Assembly (NCBI GenBank): GCA_031549865.1
Contig: JAVBPE010000011.1
Span: forward strand, 18,384 to 82,383
Reading direction: 5' to 3'
DNA: 64,000 bases
Source of the DNA: JAVBPE01 sp031549865
GTDB taxonomy: Bacteria > Bacillota_I > Bacilli_A > Acholeplasmatales > Anaeroplasmataceae
Within the stretch, counting starts at the first letter, position 1. Each line of letters starts with the position of its first letter. This document shows positions 8,764 through 18,060 of this stretch, piece after piece. The notes under the pieces were generated by a model. That model was not told the origin of the DNA. It searched no databases and saw only the letters and a program-made list of their open reading frames with translations. The translations under genes were made by a program, and so were the position numbers.

Positions 8764-9421
8764 TCTTTTCTAACCTCTCATTTACTAGATTTATTATTTT
8801 ATTACATACATCTTCTATACTTACATTAGTAGTATCAATTAATATTGCATCGCTTGCTTGGACTAATGGCGATAGCTCTCTATTCATATCAGTATAATCA
8901 CGTTCAACAATATCATGATATACTTCTTCATATGTCACTGAACTTCCTTTATCGTGTTGTTCAATGTACCTACGTTTAGCTCTTTCTTCTTTAGATGCTG
9001 TAAGAAATATTTTTATATCAGCATTTGGTAATACAACTGTTCCAATATCTCTACCATCCATTAAGATATAGCCATATGTCGCAGATATTCTTTGAAACTC
9101 AAGCATTTTATCGCGAACAATTTGATGTTTAGAAACTGCTGAAACATTTTTTGTAACGTTTCTGCTGCGAACCTCTAAAGAAACATTTTCATCATTTAAA
9201 TAAATTATATTATCCTTATATTCAATTTTAATATCATTTACAAATTCAAAATTTTCTTCCAAATTAACATCTAATTTTCTTCTTAATGCCTCTAATGTAA
9301 CCGCACGGTACATTGCGCCAGTGTCGATGTGGACAAAGTTTAATTTGTCTGCAACTAACTTGCTTATTGATGACTTACCGCTTCCTGCTGGTCCATCAAT
9401 GGCAACTTGAAAGTTCACCAT
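8750..9421 (-). CDS. cmk: Cytidylate kinase
   Basis: About 223 residues. P-loop GPAGSGKSS near residues 9-17, the HIDTGAMYRAVTLEA substrate region, MDGRDIGTVVLPNA and the RRYIEQ lid region are all present. Phosphorylates CMP and dCMP using ATP. The ATG at 9421 is preferred: the upstream in-frame GTG at 9430 is part of the Shine-Dalgarno AGGTG. Heads the operon cmk-S1-der-gpsA behind a strong promoter. Confidence 0.97.
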   Translation of the reverse strand: MVNFQVAIDGPAGSGKSSISKLVADKLNFVHIDTGAMYRAVTLEALRRKLDVNLEENFEFVNDIKIEYKDNIIYLNDENVSLEVRSRNVTKNVSAVSKHQIVRDKMLEFQRISATYGYILMDGRDIGTVVLPNADIKIFLTASKEERAKRRYIEQHDKGSSVTYEEVYHDIVERDYTDMNRELSPLVQASDAILIDTTNVSIEDVCNKIINLVNERLEKNERN

Positions 9422-9453
9422 TAAAAACACCTAACTTTCTAAATTATCTTTAA

Positions 9454-9482
9454 ATTATAGCACTTTATTCACATTTTTTCAA
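9454..9482 (-). promoter_or_regulatory. Sigma-A promoter of the cmk operon
   Basis: TTGAAA, 17-base spacer, TATAAT on the minus strand, 33 bases before the cmk ATG. Confidence 0.75.
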
Positions 9483-9498
9483 TGCTTATAACACATTA

Positions 9499-10227
9499 TT
9501 ATAGACTATGTAAAACTTTTATTTCATGTGGTTTTAATTCTCGATATTGACCTAAAGCTAAATCATCACAAGTAATTGCTGCAAATGATAATCTTTTTAA
9601 TTTTTTAACTTCGTGTCCAACAGCTTCACACATATTTCTAACTTGACGATTTCTACCTTCAGTTATTGTAATATGTAAAAGACTTGAATCATTTTCTTTA
9701 TCAAAAGAAATAACATCTACTTTCGCTCTTTTCGTCATTATTCCATCAATCATTACGCCTTTAATAAGTTTTGTTACTGCAGCTTGACCAATAATTCCGC
9801 GAACCCTGACTTGATATTTTTTTTCTATTTCTTTAGAAGATCTAGTAAGTTTATACGCTAAATCTCCATCATTTGTTAAAATTAAAACTCCAGATGTATC
9901 ATAATCTAATCTTCCTATTGGATAAATTCTTTGTCTTTTTTCTGTTTCTCCAATTAAGTCCATTACTGTCCTACGTCCTAAGCTATCAGATACTGTCGAT
10001 AAATAACCTGTAGGTTTATTCAAAACATAATAAACATGTTCTTCTTTAAAAATTTCTTTATTATTATATTTTATTAAATCATTTTTACCTACTTTAAATC
10101 CTAGTTCTGTTATAACTTTTCCATTTACAGTAACTTTACCTTCTAAGATTAATTCTTCTGATTTACGGCGTGAAGCTATTCCAGCTTGAGCCATGACTTT
10201 TTGAAGTCGTTCTTTTTTGTCTTCCAT
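9499..10227 (-). CDS. rluB: Ribosomal large subunit pseudouridine synthase B
   Basis: 242 residues. An S4 RNA-binding domain covers residues 5-60 (RLQKVMAQAGIASRRKSEE), followed by the RsuA/RluB catalytic domain with the aspartate motif GRLDYDTSGVLILTNDG and the EGRNRQVRNM signature. It makes a pseudouridine in helix 89-93 of 23S rRNA (2605 region). In Bacillus rluB lies close to spmA/spmB, as here, which favours RluB over RsuA. AGGTGAT before the ATG. Confidence 0.93.
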   Translation of the reverse strand: MEDKKERLQKVMAQAGIASRRKSEELILEGKVTVNGKVITELGFKVGKNDLIKYNNKEIFKEEHVYYVLNKPTGYLSTVSDSLGRRTVMDLIGETEKRQRIYPIGRLDYDTSGVLILTNDGDLAYKLTRSSKEIEKKYQVRVRGIIGQAAVTKLIKGVMIDGIMTKRAKVDVISFDKENDSSLLHITITEGRNRQVRNMCEAVGHEVKKLKRLSFAAITCDDLALGQYRELKPHEIKVLHSL

Positions 10228-10243
10228 GATATCACCTTTTGAT

Positions 10244-10272
10244 ATTATACTTTAAAATAACAAAAAAAACAA
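10244..10272 (-). promoter_or_regulatory. Sigma-A promoter of rluB
   Basis: TTGTTT, 17-base spacer, TATAAT on the minus strand. The -35 lies in the T-run of the spmB terminator, so the two signals share bases. Confidence 0.6.
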
Positions 10273-10312
10273 TGAAATCTAATGAATGAATATTCATTTT
10301 TGTAATTTCATT
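10262..10312 (-). terminator. Terminator of spmA-spmB
   Basis: Stem ACAATGAAAT / ATTTCATTGT with a longer internal part, then eight T on the minus strand, just after the spmB stop. Confidence 0.75.
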
Positions 10313-10313
10313 G

Positions 10314-10811
10314 TTATAGAATTATGAAGAAGCAAATTAAGACTAAAATAAAACAAAATAAGTCTGTTAAAAGTCCAACAGGAATAGCATAGCGGGACTT
10401 CGTTACCCCTATACTGCCAAAATAAAGACTCATAACGTAAATAGTTGTATCCGTTCCTCCTTGAAGTAAAGATGCAGCTATTCCTTCTTTACTATCTGGA
10501 GTATAATATTCAAATATTTTAAACATAAACGCCATTGAAGCGTTAGCTGATACAGGTTTAAAAAGACTTTGTAGTAATAACTCAACAGGGATATATCTTA
10601 TTGAAATTATATCCTGAACAAATCCAGAGGCAACAAAAACACTGACACCAATATACATTGATACTAAATATGGCATTATAGAAAATGTTGTTTTTACGCC
10701 ATCTTTCACACCTATAATGAAAGAATCATAAGCATTTGATTTATTTTTTAACGAATATAAAAAAACGATAATTATAAATGATGGAATTATAAAGTAACTA
10801 ATGTTTTGCAT
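10314..10811 (-). CDS. spmB: Spore maturation protein B
   Basis: 165 residues with four or five membrane segments. The family-typical QGGTDTTIYVMSLYFGSIG motif is present. SpmB with SpmA is required for full dehydration of the spore core in Bacillus and Clostridium; both are membrane proteins of the nucleoside transporter (Gate domain) superfamily. Its start overlaps spmA by 14 bases, so the two are coupled. Confidence 0.93.
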   Translation of the reverse strand: MQNISYFIIPSFIIIVFLYSLKNKSNAYDSFIIGVKDGVKTTFSIMPYLVSMYIGVSVFVASGFVQDIISIRYIPVELLLQSLFKPVSANASMAFMFKIFEYYTPDSKEGIAASLLQGGTDTTIYVMSLYFGSIGVTKSRYAIPVGLLTDLFCFILVLICFFIIL

Positions 10812-11379
10812 GTTTGCTCACCATCCCATTAACAATGATTGCAAACGCTGTTGTGAAAAATGATATAGCAAGTAACAGTGGAACAATATAACTTCCGTTA
10901 TTGCTCCCATAAGTATCTCTTAATGAAATTATTGTTGAAGGTATTATGCAAATTCCTGAGGTATTTACAACTAATAGAGTAATCATTTCTTTGCTTGCGA
11001 CTTTAGAATGATTATTTAATTCATCTAATTCCTTCATCGCTCTAAGTCCAAAAGGTGTAGCCGCACTTCCAACACCTAACATATTTGCTGCTAAATTTAT
11101 TGATATATATTCTAAAGCTTTAGAATCTTTATCTAAATCTTTAAACAATGGTTTAATTAATTTTGAAACTACTTTTGTCAGTGATTTTAAGAGTCCTGAA
11201 TCAATACATACTTGAAGAATGCCTGACCAAAAAACAGTTAGAATTGAAATGTTAATAAATATTTCAAATGCATCTTTTGGAGCCTGGGTTAAAACAACAT
11301 TTATTTCTTGAAAATTACCAGTAATTAATCCGTATCCAAGTCCTAATACAAACAATAAAACAAATAATAAATTAACCAT
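10798..11379 (-). CDS. spmA: Spore maturation protein A
   Basis: 193 residues with several membrane segments; ANMLGVGSAATPFGLRAM and VNTSGICIIPSTIIS are characteristic of SpmA (Gate domain). GAGGTGATAAT precedes the ATG. In B. subtilis the operon is dacB-spmA-spmB; here the likely DacB/DacF counterpart (12600-13592) lies upstream on the same strand but is separated by a plus-strand peptidase gene. Confidence 0.94.
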   Translation of the reverse strand: MVNLLFVLLFVLGLGYGLITGNFQEINVVLTQAPKDAFEIFINISILTVFWSGILQVCIDSGLLKSLTKVVSKLIKPLFKDLDKDSKALEYISINLAANMLGVGSAATPFGLRAMKELDELNNHSKVASKEMITLLVVNTSGICIIPSTIISLRDTYGSNNGSYIVPLLLAISFFTTAFAIIVNGMVSKHAKH

Positions 11380-11544
11380 ATTATCACCTCAAAGAAACAT
11401 ATGCATAAAACCTTATTTTTATGATTTATGTTAATAAATTTTTACCAATTAAGTGATATAATTTACCAAAAATTATCTCTTTTAGAAATGTTATTATATA
11501 CTCGTAAGGGGTTATCCCTTAACATTATAGAAAGAGGTAACAAA

Positions 11545-12498
11545 ATGAAAAAAACTTTATATTTTATCACAAGCTTCATCTTATTAACTCTTATTTTATT
11601 ACAAGGAAATAAAATAAATGCAGCCCAAACAAAAGGTGCAGGAATTATAGATACTAATGGTTATGCGTTAAATGTCAGATCTTCTAATTCAACTTCTTCT
11701 ACTGTATTAAAGAAATTAAATGACGGTACATATATAACAATAATTAGTCAATCTGGTTCTTGGTATTATATTCAATATGGAGCAAATTCTTATGGATATG
11801 TTCATAGTGATTATATTGATGAGTTATCAAACGATTATGAAGCAATAACTAATGCAAGAGTTAATGCTAGATGGTGGTATTCAACATCATCAGATATAAG
11901 AACAACACTTAATTTGGGAACAACTGTTATTGTTATTGGTACAATAAATGGTTGGAGCAAAGTGATTTATGATGGAGTAAATGTTGCTTATATAAAAAGT
12001 GAGTATTTATCAAAATCACAAACATATCAAGCAATTGATTTAAATGTTGTAAGTTTCAAACAATATGATTCACGTTGGGGAAATGTATATATCGGCAATA
12101 GTGGAGAAACATTTTCTCAAATCGGATGTGCAACAACTTCAATATCAATGATCGAATCTTATAAAAAATCTACAACAATTACTCCACTTCAAATGTATTA
12201 CAATTTAAGCTATACATCTGATGGTGCAGTATACTGGCCTTCATACTTCAAACAAAATACGTCTAGCACAAATTATTTAAGTAATATTTATACTGAACTT
12301 AAAAATGGTAAACCTGTAATATTAGGATGTAAAAAAGCAAATGGTTCTCAACACTGGATTGTTATTGATGGTTATAGTGGTTCAAATACATTATCTGCAG
12401 CAAACTTTTTAATCAATGATCCAGGCAGTTCAACTAGAACAAATCTCCAAGAATTTTTAAATGTATATCCTTACTTTTATAAATATCTAACTTATTAA
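11545..12498 (+). CDS. Secreted C39-like peptidase with two SH3 domains
   Basis: 317 residues from the ATG at 11545, which has AGAGGT upstream and is followed by a classic signal peptide (MKKTLYFITSF..., probable cleavage after NAA near 26). Two bacterial SH3 repeats follow at about 33-90 and 95-155, then a papain-like C39_2 domain: catalytic Cys195 in QIGCATTS, His270 in SQHWIVIDGY, and Asn/Asp near 291 in INDPGSS. SH3b domains bind peptidoglycan, so it is likely an extracellular cell-wall peptidase. It is transcribed opposite to, and inserted between, spmA and the carboxypeptidase gene. An unrelated in-frame extension upstream was rejected because it has no ribosome-binding site. Confidence 0.85.
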   Translation: MKKTLYFITSFILLTLILLQGNKINAAQTKGAGIIDTNGYALNVRSSNSTSSTVLKKLNDGTYITIISQSGSWYYIQYGANSYGYVHSDYIDELSNDYEAITNARVNARWWYSTSSDIRTTLNLGTTVIVIGTINGWSKVIYDGVNVAYIKSEYLSKSQTYQAIDLNVVSFKQYDSRWGNVYIGNSGETFSQIGCATTSISMIESYKKSTTITPLQMYYNLSYTSDGAVYWPSYFKQNTSSTNYLSNIYTELKNGKPVILGCKKANGSQHWIVIDGYSGSNTLSAANFLINDPGSSTRTNLQEFLNVYPYFYKYLTY

Positions 12499-12500
12499 TA

Positions 12501-12527
12501 AAAAGCTCTAATTTTAGAGCTTTTTTA
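12501..12527 (+). terminator. Terminator of the C39-like peptidase gene
   Basis: Stem AAAGCTCTAA / TTAGAGCTTT then T-run, right after the stop codon. Confidence 0.85.
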
Positions 12528-12599
12528 CTTTTATTATCATATTATTAAGTTTTTAAGTTCCTTCTTAATAAAGATAAAATGCTATACTTTTATTTTAAA

Positions 12600-13592
12600 T
12601 CAATGCTTGATAATACTACATTCTTCTTTTACAATCATATCATCATTAACATATATTTTTAATATGCATGAACTTTTATATAATTCAAAATGAATCTTTA
12701 ATTTCTTTTTTTCATTTTCAGTTAAAGGTAAAAAGTAATTCTTTTTTATGTATATATAATAATCAACATCATCTATAATCGGATTATAAATTCCCTTTTT
12801 CAAAACATTTGTAAATGTATAATTATTAATAACCTTAGAATATTCTTTATGATTAAGCCAATCATTAGAATCATTAATAGTCACAATAACCAATTGTACA
12901 TCATTTTTTTCATAAACAGATACTAAAATTCGCCCGCTTTTTTTGGTATATCCTGTTTTCCCACTTATGAATTCATTAGTATCTCTAACTAGTCTATGTT
13001 TATTTTCCCAATAATAATGATTACCTTTTAATGTACATGTCTTATAACTTGTTTTACTACTTATATCTTTAAATATTTGATTATCCATTGCATAGCTCAT
13101 TAAAAGTGCCATGTCATATGCAGTAGATAAATTGTATTCTTTTTCATCTAGTCCAGAAGCATTCGCAAAAGTGGAGTTGGTCATATTTATTTTTTTAGCA
13201 AGTTCATTCATTCTATAGACAAAATCTTTCGAATTATTATTACTTAATGCTGATGCCGCATCATTTCCACTTCTAAGCATTAAAGCATGAAGTAAATCAT
13301 ATTTAGTTAATGAATCGCCTTCTTGTATATATACTTTGCTTCCAACCTCATTTACATCTTTAGAAGTAATCTCGATTAATTCAAATAAAAAGTCATCTTC
13401 AATTGCTGTTATTGCAGTCATTATTTTAGCAGTTGAGGCAACTAAAGATATTTGATGCATATTACTTTGTTTTAAAACTCTTTTGGTACTTCTTTCCATT
13501 ACACAATATGAAGTACCACTATTGGTGTATGGTTTTGCACCTAATGAAACAATTACTGCAAAGAAAATAATTATATAACTAAATTTTTTCAT
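12600..13592 (-). CDS. D-alanyl-D-alanine carboxypeptidase (DacB/DacF type)
   Basis: 330 residues with an N-terminal signal peptide (MKKFSYIIIFFAVIV). The three penicillin-binding motifs are S53-T-A-K56, SGN in MLRSGNDAA and KTG in FISGKTGYT. Class C low-molecular-weight PBPs trim the terminal D-alanine of peptidoglycan stem peptides; the sporulation versions DacB and DacF tune spore cortex crosslinking. Proximity to spmAB supports a spore cortex role (dacB-spmA-spmB in Bacillus). The C-terminal domain of about 60 residues is short. GGTGAT precedes the ATG. Confidence 0.87.
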   Translation of the reverse strand: MKKFSYIIIFFAVIVSLGAKPYTNSGTSYCVMERSTKRVLKQSNMHQISLVASTAKIMTAITAIEDDFLFELIEITSKDVNEVGSKVYIQEGDSLTKYDLLHALMLRSGNDAASALSNNNSKDFVYRMNELAKKINMTNSTFANASGLDEKEYNLSTAYDMALLMSYAMDNQIFKDISSKTSYKTCTLKGNHYYWENKHRLVRDTNEFISGKTGYTKKSGRILVSVYEKNDVQLVIVTINDSNDWLNHKEYSKVINNYTFTNVLKKGIYNPIIDDVDYYIYIKKNYFLPLTENEKKKLKIHFELYKSSCILKIYVNDDMIVKEECSIIKH

Positions 13593-13621
13593 GTAAAATC
13601 ACCATCTAAATATATGATTTT

Positions 13622-13655
13622 AAAAAAGAAAAATGCCTAAAATTTTAGACATTTA
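13622..13655 (-). terminator. Terminator of the aquaporin gene
   Basis: Stem AAATGTCTAAAA / TTTTAGGCATTT (one G-T pair) followed by TTCTTTTTT on the minus strand. Confidence 0.65.
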
Positions 13656-13691
13656 ATTCTTTATAACTGGATTAAGCTTTTCTTCTAATCT

Positions 13692-14378
13692 TTAAATTTC
13701 TTCTCTATAATCATTTAAGAATCTATAAACAAATGCTGCTAAAGCTCCACCTAATAATGGACCAACAATGAAAATCCATAATTGCTTAAGTGCTTCTCCG
13801 CCTTCAAATATTGCTGGACCAAATGATCTTGCTGGATTTACAGACGTTCCTGTTAATCCAATACCAATTAAGTGAACTAAAACTAAAGTTAAACCAATAA
13901 TTAAACCTGCAATTTTTGAATTTTCTCTTTTGCTTGTTACAACGCAAATAACGTAAACAAAGATAAATGTTAAAATTATTTCAGTTACTAGGGCAACTAA
14001 ATATTTAACTGCATTATTATCATGACCATCGATAATTATAGCTTGCATTTGATTTGCACCTAAAGTATGTCTTTGTCCAAATATAAACCACAATATTATA
14101 GCACCTACTGTTGCGCCAATAAGTTGTGATAATACATAAACTAAGAATTCTTTTACACTTATTTTTTTGTTAATTAGCATGGCAATAGATACTGCAGGAT
14201 TTATATGACAACCTGATATATCACCTATTGCATAAGCCATTGCAACAACCGCAAGACCAAATGCTAAAGCAGTCGCAACCACATTTACATTTGTAACTAC
14301 AGCAGTACCACAGGCAATCATAACTAATACGAATGTTCCTAAACATTCAGCAATTGCTTTTTTCATTAAATTATTCAT
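13692..14378 (-). CDS. aqpZ: Aquaporin Z-type water channel
   Basis: 228 residues with six membrane segments and both NPA half-helices, HINPAVS near residue 60 and SVNPARS near residue 180. The selectivity-filter positions fit a water channel rather than a glycerol facilitator: Phe in ALAFGLAV, His in LVHLIG, Thr in LTGTS and Arg in NPARS, as in E. coli AqpZ. Single gene with its own terminator. AGGT before the ATG. Confidence 0.9.
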   Translation of the reverse strand: MNNLMKKAIAECLGTFVLVMIACGTAVVTNVNVVATALAFGLAVVAMAYAIGDISGCHINPAVSIAMLINKKISVKEFLVYVLSQLIGATVGAIILWFIFGQRHTLGANQMQAIIIDGHDNNAVKYLVALVTEIILTFIFVYVICVVTSKRENSKIAGLIIGLTLVLVHLIGIGLTGTSVNPARSFGPAIFEGGEALKQLWIFIVGPLLGGALAAFVYRFLNDYREEI

Positions 14379-14481
14379 AAAAGTACCTCACTTTTTATAT
14401 AAATTATTATTTCACAATCATAAACTAATTTTGTGACTCTTTTATTATTAATCTATTTTTTAAAAATATACTTCAAAAAAT

Positions 14482-14512
14482 AAAAAAGCTAATTGTCAAT
14501 TGACAACTAGCA
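14482..14512 (-). terminator. Terminator of glutamate dehydrogenase
   Basis: Long stem GCTAGTTGTCAA / TTGACAATTAGC followed by six T on the minus strand. Confidence 0.85.
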
Positions 14513-14518
14513 TTAATA

Positions 14519-15802
14519 TTAAATCCAACCGCGTAATTTAACAGCGTTTGCAACACGTTTAATTGAAATTGTATAAGCTGCATCACGCATATATAAATTA
14601 TCATCTTGTGCTAACTTGTATACAGCATCAAAAGCAGTATTCATTTTAAATCTTAGTTTTTCCAAAACTTCTTCTTTACTCCAAAAATAATTCATATTAC
14701 ATTGAACTTGTTCAAAGTAACTACAAGTAACACCACCAGCATTACATAAGAAATCTGGAATCAAATTAATACCGCGATCGCGGATTAATTGATCACAATC
14801 TGGTGTAGTTGGGCCATTTGCACCTTCACAAATAATTTTAACTTCTTTAGATATTTTAGGGAACACGGCAGGAGTAATTTGGTTTTCTAATGCTGCTGGG
14901 ATCAAAATATCAACATCTTGAGAAATCCATGCATCACCATCTAATAATAAGTAACCTAATTCTTTTGCTTTTGCATTATCAATAGTACCAAAAGAGTCCT
15001 TTATTGTTGCTAATTCATTTGGATTGCATCCAACTTCTTTTGTATAAGTATAAGCTTTTTTATCAGTTTGATTCCAACAAGAAATAGCTTTTATCTTACC
15101 ACCTAATTCAAAATACATTTTTGCTGCATATTCAGCAACATTACCAAAACCTTGAATACTTGCAGTAGTATTTTTAATATCCATATTTAAAGCCTTTAAC
15201 ATACCTTCTAATGTATAGATTACACCATATCCAGTAGCTTCTGTTCTACCTAAAGAACCACCCATACCTACTGGTTTACCAGTGATAACACCAGGGAATC
15301 TTCCACCCATTAATGTTTCATATTCATCTAACATCCATAACATATGTTGGCCATTAGTCATTACGTCTGGTGCTGGAACATCTATATTAGGTCCAACTTG
15401 TGTATACAATTGACGAATATATCCACGACATAAACGTTCTTGCTCTCCTAAAGACATTTCTCTTGGATCACAGATTATACCACCTTTACCTCCACCTAGT
15501 GGAATATCAACAACTGCGCATTTCCATGTCATCCACATAGATAATGCTCTTACAGTGTCAACTGTTTCATGCGGATGAAAACGAATACCACCTTTTGCTG
15601 GTCCTCTTGAATCATTATGTTTAATACGGAATGCTTTAAATACTTTAGTAGTTCCATCATCCATCTTTACTGGAATCGTAAAATGAAATTCCTTTGCTGG
15701 TTGACGTAATAATTCACGTGTTCCTAAGTCTAAATTTAATTGATCTGCTACGCGATCAAATTGTGCTTGTGCACTTTCGAATGGATTATAATTGATTGCC
15801 AT
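14519..15802 (-). CDS. gdhA: Glutamate dehydrogenase
   Basis: About 427 residues of the hexameric Glu/Leu/Phe/Val dehydrogenase family. The substrate region GPAKGGIRFHP and the catalytic-lysine region WKCAVVDIPLGGGKGG are intact, and a Rossmann nucleotide site is seen in ASIQGFGNVAEYAA. Interconverts glutamate with 2-oxoglutarate and ammonia; length and sequence resemble RocG/GudB, but cofactor preference cannot be read safely. The second ATG (15802) is chosen because AGGAG lies eight bases before it and only two before the first ATG. Single gene with promoter and terminator. Confidence 0.94.
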   Translation of the reverse strand: MAINYNPFESAQAQFDRVADQLNLDLGTRELLRQPAKEFHFTIPVKMDDGTTKVFKAFRIKHNDSRGPAKGGIRFHPHETVDTVRALSMWMTWKCAVVDIPLGGGKGGIICDPREMSLGEQERLCRGYIRQLYTQVGPNIDVPAPDVMTNGQHMLWMLDEYETLMGGRFPGVITGKPVGMGGSLGRTEATGYGVIYTLEGMLKALNMDIKNTTASIQGFGNVAEYAAKMYFELGGKIKAISCWNQTDKKAYTYTKEVGCNPNELATIKDSFGTIDNAKAKELGYLLLDGDAWISQDVDILIPAALENQITPAVFPKISKEVKIICEGANGPTTPDCDQLIRDRGINLIPDFLCNAGGVTCSYFEQVQCNMNYFWSKEEVLEKLRFKMNTAFDAVYKLAQDDNLYMRDAAYTISIKRVANAVKLRGWI

Positions 15803-16149
15803 TTTCATCTCTCCTTATATTTTTTTGTTAATTTTTTTATTAACGTTTAAATTATTTCATATAATCATGATTTTGTCAACATAAAAATATATATTATTTG
15901 TCAAAAAACTGTTTTTTTAATTTTAAATTCCTCAATTTATGCTTTATTTGAATTTAAATTCGTTTTTTTAACTATTTTAAGATATTTTATTTTATTTATA
16001 AGTGTTATTTTTACATTTATAATCACAAATATACTAACAAGTGAATTATACCAAAAAAAAACATAAAAATAAAGATTTTCAATTATTGTAGTTAATAATA
16101 TGAAATATAACTTCTGGTTATATTAAAAATAAAAAGGACGAAGTCCTTT
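15803..16149. other. Intergenic region upstream of gdhA
   Basis: About 350 bases without a gene. Holds the gdhA promoter (15851-15879) and, at its far end, the CNNM gene terminator (from 16131). The remaining A+T-rich middle shows no reading frame or structured RNA that I can support; a second TTGACA at 15899-15904 has no matching -10. Confidence 0.6.
15851..15879 (-). promoter_or_regulatory. Promoter of glutamate dehydrogenase
   Basis: TTGACA, 17-base spacer, AATAAT on the minus strand; consensus -35, weaker -10. Confidence 0.55.
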
Positions 16150-16152
16150 TTA
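16131..16152 (-). terminator. Terminator of the CNNM-family gene
   Basis: Stem AAAAAGGAC / GTCCTTTTT with a TTC loop, then TATTTTT on the minus strand, overlapping the stop codon. Confidence 0.75.
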
Positions 16153-17553
16153 ATCTTCATTATCTTTTAAATTCTCAATATCTTCTTCTGAAGCATCTGT
16201 TATTGTTATTTTAACTGTTTCAATTCTTCTTCCAGCAACAGTAGCTATTTCAAAATCCATGCGTTTAGCATAATCTTCATATTCTTCTTCATCTTCATTG
16301 AATCTTGTATATGTTGCAATATATGTATGAATAAACCCGATGTGTGGTACAGCTTCACATACTGAATATATCCATGATGAAACTTTATTTGGTATATCTT
16401 CTGGAATATCAGGAATATCTAAATTATCAAATAAATCTTGGACAAACATATCGGCGTCAATTATATATGTATTATCATCAACTTGTTTAAACATTAAATC
16501 ATTTTCGCCTAATTCATCATGTTCATCATAAATTTCGCCTACTAATTCTTCTAAAGCATCTTCCATTGTTACTAAACCTAATGTATCGCCATATTCACCA
16601 CTTACAATAGCAATATGGGTTTTATCTCGTCTAAATTCATGCATTAATGAGCTAACTTTCATAGATGCAGAAACATATTTAACAGGTCGCATCAATTTTT
16701 TAACTGATGTATTACTATCTCTAACTAATGATGGAAAATAATCTCGAATATATAAAACACCTACAATATGATCTTTGTCGGCTTTATAAACTGGAATACG
16801 TGAGAATTGTGTTTCAAGCATAAGTGATTTTACTTCCTCAATGCTTGCATCAATTGAAATTGCAGTCATTTCAATTCTAGGAATCATAATATCTTCAACA
16901 GTAATATCATCTAAATCAAAAACATTTTTGATTAAATTAACTTCATCTGTTTTAATAGAACCTTCTTCTTCCATTGAATCAAGAATTTTTTCTAATTCAT
17001 CTTCATCCATTGTATTTGACTTATCATCTTTATTTCTTGCGAATAATTTTTGTATTTGTAATAATATGAATACAATTGGAAATAAAATATATGAAAGATA
17101 ATAGATAATCCATCCTATTTTTACGCAAATTAAATCCGGATTTTTTTTCGCGATAGTTTTAGGAGTCACTTCTCCAAAAATTAAAACTATAATAGTAACT
17201 ACAATTGTAGATAATGCTTCAACATATTGAAAGTTTACTAATAACTTTGCAAAAAATCCTACTGCTATTGTCGCAATCGTAATATTGACAATATTATTTC
17301 CAACTAAAACTGTTGATAGTGTTCTTTCAAAATTATCTTGACATGCTAAAGCTTTTTTTGATCCCGTTACTCTGTCTTCTACATACATTTTTAAACGCAC
17401 TGGATTTGCTGATGAAAATGCTGTTTCACTTAATGAAAAAAAAGCTGATAGAAAAATTAAAACAATTAATCCTATTAATAGACCAAAATCAAGTTGACTT
17501 TGAACCTCAAGCATAATACTAAACATAGAACTTACCGACCTTTGTATATCCAA
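16150..17553 (-). CDS. CNNM/CorC-family transporter with CBS domains
   Basis: 467 residues in the usual order: CNNM (DUF21) membrane domain at about 20-190 with SLSETAFSSANPVRLK, a CBS pair at about 205-330 (VEDIMIPRIEM at its start), and a C-terminal CorC/HlyC transporter-associated domain. Family members (YhdP, YrkA, MpfA, TlyC/hemolysin-named) export or regulate Mg2+ and related cations. The frame begins with TTG at 17553, eight bases after AGAGGT; an ATG at 17526 (MFSIMLEV) is an alternative start. Promoter overlaps the end of aroQ. Confidence 0.88.
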   Translation of the reverse strand: MDIQRSVSSMFSIMLEVQSQLDFGLLIGLIVLIFLSAFFSLSETAFSSANPVRLKMYVEDRVTGSKKALACQDNFERTLSTVLVGNNIVNITIATIAVGFFAKLLVNFQYVEALSTIVVTIIVLIFGEVTPKTIAKKNPDLICVKIGWIIYYLSYILFPIVFILLQIQKLFARNKDDKSNTMDEDELEKILDSMEEEGSIKTDEVNLIKNVFDLDDITVEDIMIPRIEMTAISIDASIEEVKSLMLETQFSRIPVYKADKDHIVGVLYIRDYFPSLVRDSNTSVKKLMRPVKYVSASMKVSSLMHEFRRDKTHIAIVSGEYGDTLGLVTMEDALEELVGEIYDEHDELGENDLMFKQVDDNTYIIDADMFVQDLFDNLDIPDIPEDIPNKVSSWIYSVCEAVPHIGFIHTYIATYTRFNEDEEEYEDYAKRMDFEIATVAGRRIETVKITITDASEEDIENLKDNED

Positions 17554-17621
17554 GTTAATTTACCTCTCTGTTAATGCACATAGTGCAAATTTAATGTATT
17601 TTTTCATAAAATACGATATAT

Positions 17622-17649
17622 ATTATAGCATATTAAATTCTTTTTTCAA
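17622..17649 (-). promoter_or_regulatory. Promoter of the CNNM-family gene
   Basis: TTGAAA, 16-base spacer, TATAAT on the minus strand. The -10 includes the aroQ stop codon. Confidence 0.6.
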
Positions 17650-18060
17650 ATATTTTAATGCATAAATATAGGATTCTTCTTTAAATCCTTGAATAGTTTT
17701 GGTGCAAACATCTCTAATATAATTGATTTTACGAAAATCTTCTCTATTATCAACCTCACTTAAATGAACTTCAACTTTTATAATATCAAAAATTTCTAGT
17801 GCATCTCTTAGCGCAACACTTGTATGCGTAAATGCTGCTGGATTAATAATTATCGCATCAGCTTTACCGTAGTTATCATGCAGATAATCTAAAATTGCTC
17901 CTTCATGATTACTTTGAAAAAAATCTAAATCAAGTAAATTTGCATTTTCTGCTTTTAGCATTTCATATATATCATCCAAAGTTTTTGACCCATAATGATC
18001 TTTTTTTCTTTTTCCAAGCATATTCATATTAGGTCCATTTATTATTAATATTCTCTTCAT
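17623..18060 (-). CDS. aroQ: 3-Dehydroquinate dehydratase, type II
   Basis: 145 residues, full length. Type II signature: INGPNMNMLGKR at the N-terminus (catalytic Tyr in KKDHYG), SNHEGAILDYL and IINPAAFTHTSVALRDAL. Converts 3-dehydroquinate to 3-dehydroshikimate in the shikimate pathway. Its ATG overlaps the aroK stop (ATGA), so aroK and aroQ are coupled; both follow the miaA-mutL-mutS repair genes in one operon. Confidence 0.95.
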   Translation of the reverse strand: MKRILIINGPNMNMLGKRKKDHYGSKTLDDIYEMLKAENANLLDLDFFQSNHEGAILDYLHDNYGKADAIIINPAAFTHTSVALRDALEIFDIIKVEVHLSEVDNREDFRKINYIRDVCTKTIQGFKEESYIYALKYLKKEFNML

